Assembly: GCA_020744425.1 (NCBI GenBank)
Contig: JAGMUV010000039.1
Span: forward strand, 1-64,000
Direction: 5' to 3'
Length of the DNA: 64,000 nt
Source of the DNA: Dactylonectria macrodidyma
Lineage: Eukaryota > Ascomycota > Sordariomycetes > Hypocreales > Nectriaceae
Shown here: piece by piece, positions 42,546-53,718 of the stretch
How the letters are laid out: each line of letters opens with the position of its first letter
How positions within the stretch are numbered: position 1 is the first letter of the stretch
Notes under the pieces: generated by a model
Database searches by the model: none
Told to the model about the DNA's origin: nothing
Seen by the model: only the letters and a program-made list of their open reading frames with translations
Program-made: the position numbers and the translations under genes

Positions 42546-42635
42546 TGGAGACTGACACAGCTGAAAAAAGAATGGGGTTGGGAAAATGTCCCTTATTCTA
42601 AGAGTTATCTGTACATATTGCGTACCGGTATTTGA

Positions 42636-43099
42636 AACCAGTTGTAGAGGTCAGCCGCAGCAGCTGCCATGAGAATCCAACAGCAGAAACGGGCCAAGAG
42701 AGTCTAGTCACGATATGGCTGTCAAGAGAGCAATTTTCTCCATGTACCTCTCGGAATTGCTGTGACTTCCATCATCGTTTGAATTCGGTGGCGCTGAATG
42801 TACCTTTCATCTGATGCTCTCCGGTTGGACCGCCATGGTGGAAGCTTACCACGCAAAGGGACTCGGTTGGATGGATGGATTTTATTTCGCCCGGAGGGAA
42901 GTCCCTATACGGCCTTGACACAATCTAGTTCACATTTCAGAACATTTGGTACCTGACACCCCAAGCCCCACGGACCGTCGTCTCATCGCTTGCTGCTCAA
43001 CCTCGTCGCTGCTTGTTCCATGACAGGCCTGCTTGAAGGCCAAATTCTGCAAGTGTTCAGCATCCTATCTTCGGCAGCTGAAGCACGGTCTGCCAAAAT
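42636..43099. other. No gene recognised
   Basis: Downstream region of the split regulator gene; no coding signal. Confidence 0.5.
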
Positions 43100-43625
43100 C
43101 GAGGCTGCTTTTTGTTAGTATAGTCGCACGCTAGAGGTTAGTTTGCCAATGCCGCCGGTCTACCATGCACTCTGCCTTGGTGGCTCTCTGCGCTGCTGCC
43201 TTGGCCATCGGTCCCAGTGCAAAACATTCGGCCTTGGCCGGCCCAGAGACGGGCAGAATCCGTACACAGCAGAACTAGCAGCAATAGCGATGGCGCTGAA
43301 GTGCACGCCGCCCAGGCTTCCTTTTCGGGACGTGACGGTAATGACAAGCAATCGCTCGGCCGTGGAAGTGATCACGAAGCCTCGGCAGCAATCCGGTCAA
43401 TGAACTATCCGTCAGATATACGATCGCACTAAATGCTTTCGGAAAAGAGGTTGTTCTGTTAGACTCATGTGGGTGCCCGAGAGTGACGGAATAGCTGGCA
43501 ACCACCTCGCCTGCGCTGTTGCGAGTCGCGTCGCACACGACGCCTGCCATTCCTACTATGCCGCCCTTCTACGAGCTAGACGTTGCTATGATGATGCCAT
43601 TGACGCCGTTTGGTGCCTTGACTGC
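43100..43625 (+). pseudogene. LINE-type RNase H remnant
   Basis: Frames across this stretch give NPYTAELAAIAMAL, DVTVMTSNRSAVEVI and, after a stop and shift, VRLMWVPESDGIAGNHLA. These are the RNase H blocks found at the C terminus of Tad-type fungal LINE reverse-transcriptase proteins. No reverse transcriptase is present. It is a short, dead scrap. Confidence 0.65.
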
Positions 43626-43662
43626 CTTCGCTAGGTCGTCCTTGCCTACCACTGAGATGCGG

Positions 43663-45341
43663 CTAGTCCATAGAGGCACTGCATACTCGTGAATAACCTT
43701 CATTTGATCCGTGTGGACCCTTCCCGCCGCCGAGAAAATCTTCTGCATTGGTTACATAAATCGCTTGCTTGCCTTGGTCTTCAAAGCTGCCAGCGGGTGT
43801 GTCTTCGGAAGGGTCCGAAGGTTGATGCAGAATCTTGTTGCGGCTTGTCTGTGTCGTTCCTCTACCGGTATGCTCCGAGGACATGAGGATGTCACGAAGC
43901 CAGGAAGACGGTGTGGGCGTTTCTGGCCCAATTGAGCTCTGCGGCGAAGGCGAAAGCAATTCAGACCCGAAGATGATAAAAGGGGTAGGGGAGGCTGTGG
44001 ACGGTCACCGTTAGGACGGACGTACGGGGTGGTATCGAGTTTTCAACCATCTCGGCAACATCGTCATAAAAACCCCAGCTACCCAGCCAGCTGGCCATAG
44101 TCTGGCCAGACTTGAAGTGGTCGACGAAATGATCCGCTATCTCAGTCCAGGAAGTCATGTTGAGCTGACAAAAGCCGCATCGCGATTTGAGAAAGTGTGT
44201 CGCTGCTTGTTTCCAGCGCTAGAGCGGCATGTTGTCGTTAGGATTATGCGCCGCTTTCAGATGTTGGATGAAATGATCCTTCCGGTAGAAAAGTCGCTCC
44301 TCAGGTGACCTATCTTTGCAGACGTTATAGTTATGAGTCGAAACATGTTGGTCGGGCTCAAGTTCGCTGCGGAAGGCACATATGAGATGCCCGTCAACGT
44401 CTTGGGTATACGGTCCTTCTGGCGAGCACTCCCATCTCTCTACGGAAAGATGTAGACATTCCTCGTGCCGCTGCCAGCTATACCTTCGTGCGAAGGTCTC
44501 GGTGCAGACTGCGCATTGGTACTTGCGAGGCAACTGTGAGAGCTTCGTGCGTGTGGTAGTGTTGACAGCGGCCCAGTTCCATCGACTTCGGGGCCTGGAG
44601 TTGTAGAATGATGCACGCGAAGAGCCCGACATGTGTGAGTGCGCAGATTCGCCGGACCTGTGGCCGGAGTGCTTTGAAGTTGCGCCGCTGCTGGCGGACG
44701 ACCACTCTCCCCTGACTGAAGGTTGCGGTCCCACAGTAATCAGGGCGCTGAGTCCCTCTGGCAAACCAGCAAACCCTGAAACAGCATGAAAGATGGCCGT
44801 AGCATCCGCGGCGTCCTCCTCCGGGGGTGAGTGCTCCCATATTTGTAGAGGACCCATTTGTTCTAATGGGCGCTGCGGAGGAGGGATCTGCATGGCCTCA
44901 AGGGTTGAGAATAGGGGCACGCCAGGAGACTTGGGCTGTGTGGGAATCCTGGATTTCGTCCGCCGGCGAGTGTTGGCAAGCCATGTCGTAATCTGGATTT
45001 GCCGAGTCCCGTCCGCAGCTGTATCGATTGGATATCCCGTGATCTGGGATAGTAATGGTCTTCATGGGCCGCATACCAGGTTTTCAAACCCGAATAGTGC
45101 CGGTGGAAAAGCGTGCTCCTACTTCGGCAGGCACTGCCATAGTGGCTGTCCCCGCGGTCTTGCCCACATCAACGGAAAAGGGCAGATGAGAGCCTTCAGA
45201 TAAGGCCGGGGGACTGATAAGATGGCTAGGGTTGACGCCGGGTAACCCGTGTTGAGGATGAAGTTGCGAAGTGGACGTCGGTTGCGGTAGCGAGATGTCC
45301 CAGCGGAAGGACGGGGTTGGGTCATCAGCCGCTGAGGACAT
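43663..45341 (-). pseudogene. Homeobox/C2H2 transcription factor, broken
   Basis: Minus-strand pieces in order: a Pro/Ser-rich N terminus from the ATG at 45341; a homeodomain in two frames (KTWYAAHEDHYYP, then QITTWLANTRRR); a long region with C2H2 fingers, YQCAVCTETFARRYSWQRH (~44500) and CKDRSPEERLFYRKDHFIQH; and SRCGFCQLNMTSWTEIADHF. This combination is a known fungal regulator family. Breaks: two apparent 1-nt deletions near 45085 and 44990, and an in-frame TAG at 44219-44221 after which the family sequence continues in frame. A final exon (43663-43896) may follow an intron. Unlikely to be functional. Confidence 0.75.
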
Positions 45342-46371
45342 GGCGCATTACAATGCCTGGTAGGGAATGGAATCCTCGGATGTGACGGCAGGCTGGGACT
45401 GTTGAGATTGAGACCAGTTCTCTGGCGTGGGGGGCGAGGTGCTGCTGAAACCGTGAGAAACGAATGATGCCCATGTGGCGATCAGCAGCGTCTGTTTTCT
45501 GGATCGTACGGCGTAAGAAGTCGACCCTTACTGACCAAAGGGCAAAGGGGCGTGGGAATGAACGGATTGGGTGCTTGCTCTAGTGGGTTATCCGGGAAAG
45601 ACGTACGTATCGGACCCGCACCAGTCAAGAGCCAGAGTCAGTGCAGCGCCCGTACCACCGGATCCGGAGTCCTACTACACCACAATACATTAGCCACACA
45701 GGAACCGTCCTTTGTTATCGGCATTTTTATCTGCCACTTCCGAGATTGATATCACCGATTTTCCTACCAAGACGAAGGGATGGTAGGTTTTAACAGTGTC
45801 GAGACACGAAGGTGGCGTTGTTAGGTCTATCGATGTGACCCTGCGTGCCACCGCCGAGGGCCGATCCAGGCCCTCCTGGCCGGCAAGCCCGAGATGAAGT
45901 TGTCTCTCTCGCACTACCTTGCCTTGTCCCAGCACCAATCCCGCCCCTCAGCAACAGGAAGAAAGCGGAGAGAATATACAACTAAGTATATTAATTACTA
46001 AGTGCGTCCGGCTTTCTTTATTTGCATATTTTCAAGTACCCCAATCTCTTCCCAACTTAGACCCGGATGAGGATGTGGAAGACTGAGACCCGACCGCTTT
46101 GGTGTCTCAATGTTCCGGCTTTCGTTGCTGTCGCGAATACGCTCGAAGAGGAATCCATATTGCCTCAACAGCCACTTCAACCCCGAAAAGATCAAAATTG
46201 AATCAAATCTCATCTGCTCTTGTGTTTGTTTAACCAATCTCATATATTCGCGAGTTTCTCCTACCACACGACCACAGGTACGCTTCCATCGCTCCTAGCC
46301 GCCGTATATTTCCCAACTCCGTTCTCTCAAGGCCGCTTTATGCAGTATTTCGCACCGGATCAAGACGTGTC
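45342..46371. other. Intergenic, no gene recognised
   Basis: Small frames on both strands without recognisable domains. Confidence 0.5.
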
Positions 46372-47169
46372 CTAATCAGTGGATGCCGAAGCACTAATAA
46401 TTCGATGCGAGGTCAGCACGGCCGGAGACAGCCGTTGCAATGCTGAGCCAAGCTCGTGGGCAGCCTGAACTAGAGCATCATCTGATAATGGCTCTAGGGC
46501 ATCCATAATGAACAGCACGCGCGTTGTCTGATCAGTCAGTGCCGTCCGAGGTCCTTGTCTCCAGTTCCAGCGGCGGCAAGTGATGCCAGTGTTATCACAC
46601 CATATCGGCTCGCCAGGCGCTGCAACTTCTGCTTGTGGCTCCCCCTTGGTGAATGTCTGGAACTGTTCCTCGCCCGTCGCACGAGTCAAGAATGGCGACC
46701 CATTGTACTTGTCCAAGTCTTCACCGCCCAGCGGGACCTGGTGCTTGACCGAAATCGCATTGTAGATGTCTGTGAGCCTGTTGACGCGTGGTAGGCCAAC
46801 CGCTACCCGGCGTGTCAATGCCTCAAGGCTGTTGCGTATTTTCTGCGGCTTGGCCCCGAAAGCCTTGTAGGCTTCCCGCCATGCTGCGATATGTGGAATC
46901 TCCGTAACCGGGTGTTTTGAAAGTAACGCCCTGGCAGATGCTTCGGCTTCGCCTAATAGCGCCTCGCTAGCCGTATCGCTAGGTCCCGGGGGAATACCTT
47001 CAACCACCATCAAGAGAGCACGGTAATCCGGACGCAGCTCAAAGATTTCTGGAGCGATGCGGGCATCTCGTAGCAGTTTCTGTGCGACAATGGTCCCGCC
47101 CATGGTTGTGACAGGAGAAAAGGTGCTGGAAGGGTAGATTCGTTGCGGGGTAATGGGAGGGAAATTCAT
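46372..47169 (-). CDS. B3/B4 tRNA-binding-domain protein
   Basis: Single exon, 265 residues. The sequence AAWREAYKAFGAKPQKIRNSLEAL (central) with LPRVNRLTDIYNAISVKH and a following PLGGEDLDKY block is the stand-alone B3/B4 domain. The same domain edits mischarged tRNA in phenylalanyl-tRNA synthetase beta. Free-standing members are widespread in bacteria and fungi and are thought to act on aminoacyl-tRNA or related compounds; the role here is not established. The late Mets at residue 23 could be an alternative start, but the upstream TATA box sits 34 bp before 47169. Confidence 0.85.
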   Translation of the reverse strand: MNFPPITPQRIYPSSTFSPVTTMGGTIVAQKLLRDARIAPEIFELRPDYRALLMVVEGIPPGPSDTASEALLGEAEASARALLSKHPVTEIPHIAAWREAYKAFGAKPQKIRNSLEALTRRVAVGLPRVNRLTDIYNAISVKHQVPLGGEDLDKYNGSPFLTRATGEEQFQTFTKGEPQAEVAAPGEPIWCDNTGITCRRWNWRQGPRTALTDQTTRVLFIMDALEPLSDDALVQAAHELGSALQRLSPAVLTSHRIISASASTD

Positions 47170-47202
47170 CAGGCGATTCCCATGACCTCCGTATAGTAGG
47201 TA

Positions 47203-47212
47203 CCTTATATAT
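47203..47212 (-). promoter_or_regulatory. TATA box of the B3/B4 gene
   Basis: ATATATAAGG on the minus strand, ~35-40 bp upstream of the ATG. Confidence 0.5.
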
Positions 47213-48056
47213 TTCGGCTAATTGGATCCCTACGACGAGTTCATGTGGGGGTCGGGCGCGCCCTTATTCTCTTGGTGGCGGGGCGCTGTCCACTTGACTG
47301 GCTGGGCTGATCGGAACGTGAAGTCGTCCGAAGACCCTCACCACCACTTCGGCCGAGCCGAGCGCTAGAGTGGATGTCGCAAGTCAGGTACGATCTCAAC
47401 GAGCCTCAGGAAACAACGGCACTTAGTAATCAAACTGTGTGCTTCAAGTAAAATCTGTGGGATGGAGTACCCCGCACTTTAGAAATCAATCAACACACTG
47501 CTACTGCTTATCATATTCACTTTAACACTTTAAGCACGCTTAGTGCGACAGTGGACTAGGGGTAGGAGAGAGAATGAAGCTTTCGTATCCCGGCATCAGA
47601 TCTGCTTCCACAAACCCGGCCACTTTCTGATACCGGCGACATTCAGTTGATTGACTGGCAGTGATGATAGGCTTCCGCTGCTTGGAGGCACAAGCTACGG
47701 CACTGCTTGTGGGCCCATAGTATGCGGCGAGAACCTCCGCAAAGCAGCGGCCGGCCAGACGCGCTCGGGTCGAGTTCTTCGAGGACCACTGCACTCTAGA
47801 TAAAGTCCTCGTGTACTAGCTTCTAGCCGACCTTAATGACGGGGCGGGAAGAGTTATCATATCCGGGGTGGACATGATTGAATCTTTTGATGGGAGGTGG
47901 GGTTTGCGGTGATGCTTCAAATCTCCGTCCTTAGATTGAGGGGAACGTCTGTTTGGGGCGATGACTTTTTTGAACACCTAGCAGATGCAAATCAGATCGT
48001 TCGAAGGTACCCATGCCTAGCCGAACAAGAACGTATGCTAGTTCGTACAGTCCAGC
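47213..48056. other. Intergenic, no gene recognised
   Basis: No convincing coding signal. Confidence 0.5.
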
Positions 48057-49794
48057 CTATGTTCGGACACTGGGATAGGGTTCAGCGCCGTAACTTCTAG
48101 CAGCTGCAATACTTGGTTCGTCAGAAGCCTTGCTTTCCAATCTAGCTAGGATATGGGGATAGAGATCTCGAAGTTTGACTGCACGCTCCAACAGACCGGC
48201 ATCGACGATATCTTGCGCAAGAACCTCCAATACCGACGCAGCCACGCGTCGAATTTTCTCTGTACATGGTTCGCCATTAAATCGAAGGTTGTCGACGCCA
48301 GATGTGTGGATGACATATAGCATGTCTTCAGCAACCTGCATGGTTTGTCGGACTAGCCCAGTCCAAAGGCTGCTCAGTTGATGGCCCTGTTCATACCCAT
48401 GCGATGGCAATACGGACGTTGGTCTAGCAGTTAACGTATCTGACGGGGACAAAGATACCCGAGAGGGTCGTTCAAGCACAGAAAAGGGTATTTCCGTAGA
48501 AAGAAGAGTTTCAGGTATTGGTATGATATGTGCAAATTAGCCCTTTGCGTTGCAAGAGCCTGAGGAACGGGCAGGCGACGGTTCTCTTCATCGGCAAAGA
48601 AGAAACCCTCGAGAGTGGCATCCACGGAGTTGTGAAAACGTAGAACGGTGGGTAGATCATCAAGTACTGTACAAAACCTGAGATATGCAGCCAAGCAGCG
48701 AGGACGAGAGTTAGATGTGGCTGTGCCATCATCCCGCTCCGCCTGTAAAAGGTCATCTGCTGCCAGCCATAGATCCTGGTTTGCGTTGAAGCCGGTCAAG
48801 ATGCTGATGCTGTGTTCGCGTCCATTGTGTTGCGTCACAGTAGCCTGATCCTCTGGCCCGAACTCCTCGGGATACCTAGGAATTGTGACACCCCAGAACA
48901 AGCTCTTGTTGAAAATACTCGGATGGCCGCCAAGGAGGCAAGATGCCTGGTCTCCTGTATACAATGCCCAAAAGGCACGTCGACAAAGTTGGCCTTCTAT
49001 ACAAGACATTGATTCGTAGGTCTTCTCATCATGCAGACGCATTAACAATGCTGTTCGCATCGCTTCTCCCAGAACATACCACGATGCACTGGGATTTCCA
49101 GAAGCATGATGCCAGCCTGCATGCATGAGATGTATGACCACGGAGGAGCTGCTGGGGCACTCAATGTCCCTTAACGCGTATGAATTTTGTGCCTTCTTGA
49201 ACACACGGTAAAATACTTGAGCGCCTGACCAAGAAGCGCCAGATATTGAAGCTGGTAGGACGGCAAGGGTATATGCACAAATTGACGTCAAGTGCACGAA
49301 AGATTTTGTATCCCATGCCTCTTCCGGATCTTGCAATTTGATTAGAGTCAGCGCTGCTATCAATTCAATTCAAGTAACACAAAAGCAAAAAAAGCGGCTA
49401 TCTGATTGGAGAACTTGAATTGGTTACCCAATTCAATTCAAGTTATCCAATTGAAATACAGGGTTTTTTGCTTTTTTATTACTTGAATTGAATTGATAGC
49501 AGCGCTGATTAGAGTACGGCTGATATTAGGCTTGTAGATGACGGGATAGATCGGGTAGAGGTTGTCGCTGAATAATTCCATGCAGGTCGTTATGTAGGAG
49601 ATGACGCTTTCTGTGACGACATTGGCAGCGGTCAAGTCGTTGGCCAAGTCTTGCAACCAGGTATGAAACTTGTCGTTTTCCGAACATGGCAAAGTGCTAG
49701 AAATCCTTAACGAGTCTCCAGCATTCGGGCCGAAAGAGGCTTCTTGCCATTCTTGGCGAGGTGTGTGTGAAAGGCTTCTAGCGAGTTGATTCAA
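48057..49794 (-). pseudogene. Fungal transcription-factor-domain gene split by a MITE
   Basis: The C-terminal part (48057-49340) and N-terminal part (49508-49794) are separated by a 159-bp MITE. Without the MITE and one 8-bp duplication the frame is continuous: NISRTLI runs straight into KLQDPEEAWDT. The protein belongs to the fungal_trans (middle homology) family: YPIYPVIYKP, then WYVLGEAMRTALLM, CRRAFWALYTGDQASCLLGG and LFFLRKYPF. A 35-nt GT-AG gap at 48424-48458 (either a very short intron or a frameshift) joins the last exon. No Zn2Cys6 cluster is found upstream of 49794; the region there is occupied by a solo LTR at 50070. Either the DNA-binding end was lost or the gene never had one. 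Confidence 0.8.
49349..49507. mobile_element. hAT-type MITE
   Basis: 159 bp with long inverted ends, CAGCGCTGCTATCAATTCAA at both termini, and an 8-bp target duplication ATTAGAGT (49341-49348 and 49508-49515). It has no coding capacity. It differs from the hAT element at 91-4856 in terminal sequence, so a different hAT transposase mobilised it. Confidence 0.92.
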
Positions 49795-50069
49795 CTAACT
49801 AGTCCCTATGCTGTTTACTTTCAAGGTGAAGAAAGGAAAGAATCTAAATACAAACTGGGTGCGTGAAGCGTTATATCTTCTTTAATATAGAAGATTCGAG
49901 AATCGACTCGATGGCGCTGTGGAGAAGAATTCGGGCTTGGCGGCAGAGCCGCCAGCCAAGTGGGCCTGACCCGTTACAGTGTGTGTCTGGGGGCATGAGT
50001 CTGCTGTAGTTGAACTCCACGGGATAAATTACCCGCAGCAACTTGTTGGGGCTCCGCTGGAGAAGTATT
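49795..50069. other. Upstream region of the MITE-split gene
   Basis: 275 bp between the MITE-split regulator's start and the solo LTR. No zinc-cluster exon found. Confidence 0.45.
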
Positions 50070-50222
50070 TGTTGGAGATCACAAGTGTGAGGCGACCAAG
50101 TCGGTGGCAAGGTGTGGAAGAAGGTGGAACATTCTACAAGAGATCGTGCCTGTACATAAACAGTGGTTCCCCTACTGCACATTTAGGATGAATTAAGGAA
50201 TATGAATCTTCCCATTTCAACA
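50070..50222 (+). repeat. Solo LTR of the Copia 1 family
   Basis: 153 bp in the orientation opposite to the plus-strand reading of the Copia 1 LTRs, with a handful of substitutions relative to them (for example TGTTGGAGATC start). Target duplication GTATT at 50065-50069 and 50223-50227. It arose by recombination between the LTRs of an older copy. Confidence 0.93.
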
Positions 50223-50637
50223 GTATTCAAGGGTGTGCCGGGAAATGATAAGCCCGGAGGCTCCGTTACGGTGGGACGAAGGAGAGCCAAGGCTTCCGTA
50301 TTCGGCATCCGGCTCCCGGCCTTTCTCCCACGCTTGCTGAGGGCTCGCAGTGTCTGGCATTGGGCGCCGATATTTTGACAATTTGCGCATGACGGTTGTC
50401 TGGCATCACACTGCCAGCATGATCAGTAAATAATACACCAAAGCGCGATTTACCAACCTGCCTTGGTCTTCCGTCTGTGGCACAGATCACAACTCAAGCT
50501 CACCCTTGAGTTGAGAACTCGGGCTCGCCGTTGGGGTGGAAGGCCTAGTGTATCTGGCGCCGGGATTTCGATCGTAGCCTGACGTGATCCCGAGATTTCC
50601 GACGTCTCCTGTCAAGCTCCGGAGACCTTCGCTTACT

Positions 50638-50798
50638 GTTGGAGGATATCAAGGGCAAGGATCACAACCATCGTGAATAGCTACACGGTCAGCGTGAACG
50701 CTACACCATCACTAACGACAGGCAACAGCCTGGTGCCTATGAGATCGGCAGACTGAACACAGGTATAAGAGACCGACTTTCGTCGCTCCTTTTAGATA
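50638..50798. repeat. Dispersed LTR-like repeat, copy 1
   Basis: Starts TGTTGGAGGATA and contains CTATGAGATCGGCAGA and ACAGGTATAAGAGACC. It is clearly related to 54443-54590. Probably the 5' part of an LTR of another retroelement. A run of 13 G follows (50799-50811). Confidence 0.55.
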
Positions 50799-50811
50799 GG
50801 GGGGGGGGGGG

Positions 50812-52206
50812 TCAGGTTTTTAGTCCTCAATCTACACTGATCTTTTGTTCAATGTCTGCATTTGTGTATCGGTGCTAGGTTGACATCTCCTCGGTTGCAA
50901 CACCGGCAGATTCCGAACCGCCTAGCTTGCCGGTGTCTGCTGGCGGTTGTGGCAAATCTTGTGGCATTAGATCTTTCGGAATAATTCGTCGAGGAAGGCA
51001 GGGGAGGCAACCAGAACTTGCTGTTCTGATAGCCCGATTGGTGCACAAAGGTAAGTTGAGAGGAAGTCGAGATGAGGAGATTCAGAAACGTGCGCGGCTA
51101 TTAGAGGCTGAAGTCGTGCCAGACAAGGCTAATTTACAGCCAATGGTAGCTCAGCACATTACCCGAGCCACGGCCCGTCTTCGGCCCACTGACATAATTT
51201 GCCGGCACTAAACCTAAAAGGCCTAGAACCTGGCACGAGCCCAATTTTAGCTTTCATGTTGGGCGTTGCTTCAGTGCCTCTAGGTAGACATGGATTTATT
51301 GAAGATCATGATTGTTCTGTACATGACTTCTCGGGAATAGCGATGAGTATAAGCGGGCGGCCTGTTAAAAGGTCAAATCTTCAGAGGCTGGATGTAACGG
51401 TTGCGTCCACAAGCTAGCCTGTGCGGGGTATAGGGTAGCTCAGGGATGGATTCCTAAGGGATAGACCAGGGTCTATGTTAGCAGAACGGTTAGGTACACT
51501 TACTGAGCGGTCGAAGTGTTACGTTAGGTAATAGTCAATATACGATGATGCGTAGCAGTCAGAGTAGATTGAGGTAACCAAGTTGTATTGATAGCTGAGG
51601 AGCTGGTGTCCTAGCGACAGCCAGTTCCTCTGGTTAATATACTGGGTGGACCGATGGGTCCAGGACCGCCATCGTCGGCCCTGGTGGAGCGTCGGTCCTT
51701 AGGTTTAGTGATGTGATTGGTTCCGGACCCAGTGGGTCCCATCGTTATCTTATCGTTACTGCCGGTCCTGACCGCCCGGTCATGACATGGGCCGTGACAT
51801 TAAATTTCATTCATTCATGTCACTCCACTTGCCACACGGCTTTTTGTTGGCCTGAGCTCATTTCAGTTGTACAGAAGTTCTCTCATCGCCCCCAACTACC
51901 TTCTAGAACCAGATATAAAAGCGGCTTCTCTCCAAGCCATTAGTGGAATACCAGGCATCGCAACTTGCTCGATTTAAATTAGATAGAGAAGCAGTCAACG
52001 GCGCCATGGGCTTTAGTCGGCGGGCCGATGGTGTCCGGCGTGAGACACAAAACGGGACAAGCTCCGCCTGCCGGACCCCCTCTTTTACCATCTCGGCCCG
52101 GAAAATTTAACTATGAAACCACATCCTGCATCTCGCAAGAAGGCTCGACAATTTGTCCACATTCCGACACTATTGGTTTGCACAAAAAAGAGAGTGAACA
52201 TTCAAG
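50812..52206. other. No gene recognised
   Basis: Frames at 50927-51211 and 51199-51417 (plus) have no recognisable domain. Several GGTCC/GGACC-rich words occur at 51650-51780. Confidence 0.5.
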
Positions 52207-53718
52207 ATGGAGCAGACGAGCTCTGACAGGCCTCAACAAACGAGTTACTTTGTACTCATCACGCTTCTTGTTGTTATCTGCAGTGTCCTGGTCCAGCTGA
52301 CCACAACACGCCTCTCGATTTCTCTCCGACAAAACGATCGCATTCGACTAACTCACAAAAAGCTCGGCTTGGAGCAAGCCCAGTCAAACTTGAGAAGTCA
52401 GTTTTCTCTAGAACACCAGCCGATGCCCGAAAAACCCGTGGTACTCCAGAGCCTTTGGATCTACCCGCTCAAGTCCTGTCAGGGTATCGAAGTCTCAAGA
52501 AGCAAAGTGGTACCCTCCGGTCTTGAATTTGATCGCCTCTATACCTTCGCGCAACTGAAGAAAGTTACCGTCCCTGTCGGTTCTCAAGCCATCGGAAAGG
52601 ATCAATACAAGTGGGAGTTTATCACCCAGCGCCAGTATCCTCTGCTCGCCAGTCTGAAAGTTGAGCTATGGCAGACAGATCTAACCAAACCAGAAACCAA
52701 GAGGAATGCGTACATTTTGTTTCGCTTTCCCTGGCAGGGTACAGGCCTCAAAGGCACTCTGTTGTGGGTGATTGCCAAGGTCACTGGAGGGTGGAACAAG
52801 CGACTGGAGAGGGAGGTAATGCTTCCGGTTGACTTTCCGTCGGACAAAGAAATCCAGATGAAAGCGTACACGTACGAAAACTGTACCATTTGGAAAGACA
52901 ATGTCACTGCACTCAACATGGAGAGGGAGCTTCCACCGGAACTGTCTCTGTACCTGGGCACTAGGTATAGGCTTGGTTTATTTCGAATCGACCCTGGTCG
53001 ACTTCGCGAGGTGCATAGGTGTGCTCCTACCAAGGACGGTGCAGGGTATCAACCAGTGACGGGTTTTCAAGATGCGGCAAGTACACATACCACGAGAGCG
53101 AGGCGGGTAACACTAACTCTGTTACAAGTATCCCTTACACTTAATGAATATAGCTAGTGTCCAAGATCTTGCGTCCAGAATCAAGATGGACGATGTTTTA
53201 CCATGTCTCGATATTGAGCGGTTTCGGGCAAACATCATTAGTAAGTCGATTCTATACCAAGATCATTAAGCTCCTTTCCACTAACCATAGGAATACGTTC
53301 AGTATCCGGTGCGACAGCCTATGACGAAGACGCGTGGAAATTAATTGCCTTTCGGCCTACGGCTTTGTCTGATGTCGAGGAGTCTAGGTTCCACGTGTCA
53401 TGTCGAACAGTAAGGTACGCATATCTTAATGCCGACCTGATGCTTCCGAGTTTCTGTCCTGGATCGCTAATCTCTCCAAGATGTAAACAACCCAACGTAA
53501 ATCAAATAACAGGCGCAAAACACCTGGTGGAACCGTTCAAGGCGATGAGGACTCACCGACGAGTTGACGAGGGTGCACCATTAAAGGGTTGCATGGGAAT
53601 GGAGATGACTCCTTTATTCTCCCAAACGGACATCCCCGCAAATATGGAGCGTATTTTAGTCGTTGGGATGACATTAGAGGTAATTGAGAGGGGTTCACAT
53701 TGGTATATAGATTCATAG
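52207..53718 (+). CDS. Membrane-anchored MOSC protein (mARC-like)
   Basis: One N-terminal membrane helix (~14-31, FVLITLLVVICSVLVQL), then the MOSC_N barrel (LWIYPLKSCQGIEV, LEFDRLYTF) and the MOSC core. Later exons are clear: SVQDLASRIKMDDVLPCL, then NII joined to ISGATAYDEDAWK by an intron ending at about 53301, then FHVSCRTVR joined to CKQPNVNQITG by an intron starting at about 53415, with the conserved Cys, and the end GMTLEVIERGSHWYID at 53718. The first junction (53083-53155) cannot be resolved with a canonical GT-AG intron, and the usual HPVHxxN segment is absent. Either a frameshift or an unusual intron is present. The N-terminal anchor and MOSC organisation resemble mitochondrial amidoxime-reducing component; the substrate is unknown. 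Confidence 0.75.

Larger units (their letters stand above)
34611..42635 (+). pseudogene. Zn2Cys6 transcription factor split by Copia 2
   Basis: Exons 34611-34673, 34730-35793 and 35847-36779, then, beyond the retrotransposon, 42551-42635. Both introns are GT-AG (56 and 53 nt). The cluster spans the first intron, CGRCRERRVK then CDRRQPSCTRCARASYPC, a perfect CX2CX6CX6CX2CX6C near the N terminus. The middle region includes LLYESLDD and HMSGAQYLLGL, typical of the fungal-specific regulatory domain. The Copia element entered codon TGG-AG|A and makes the current frame end 8 codons later inside the LTR. Before insertion the frame continued for 27 more codons, including WGWENVPYSKSYLYIL. A truncated protein may still be made. 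Confidence 0.88.

Noticed and set aside
49871..50182. 103-codon minus-strand frame that might supply the missing DNA-binding exon
   Set aside because: Most of it is the solo LTR and no Cys cluster is present.
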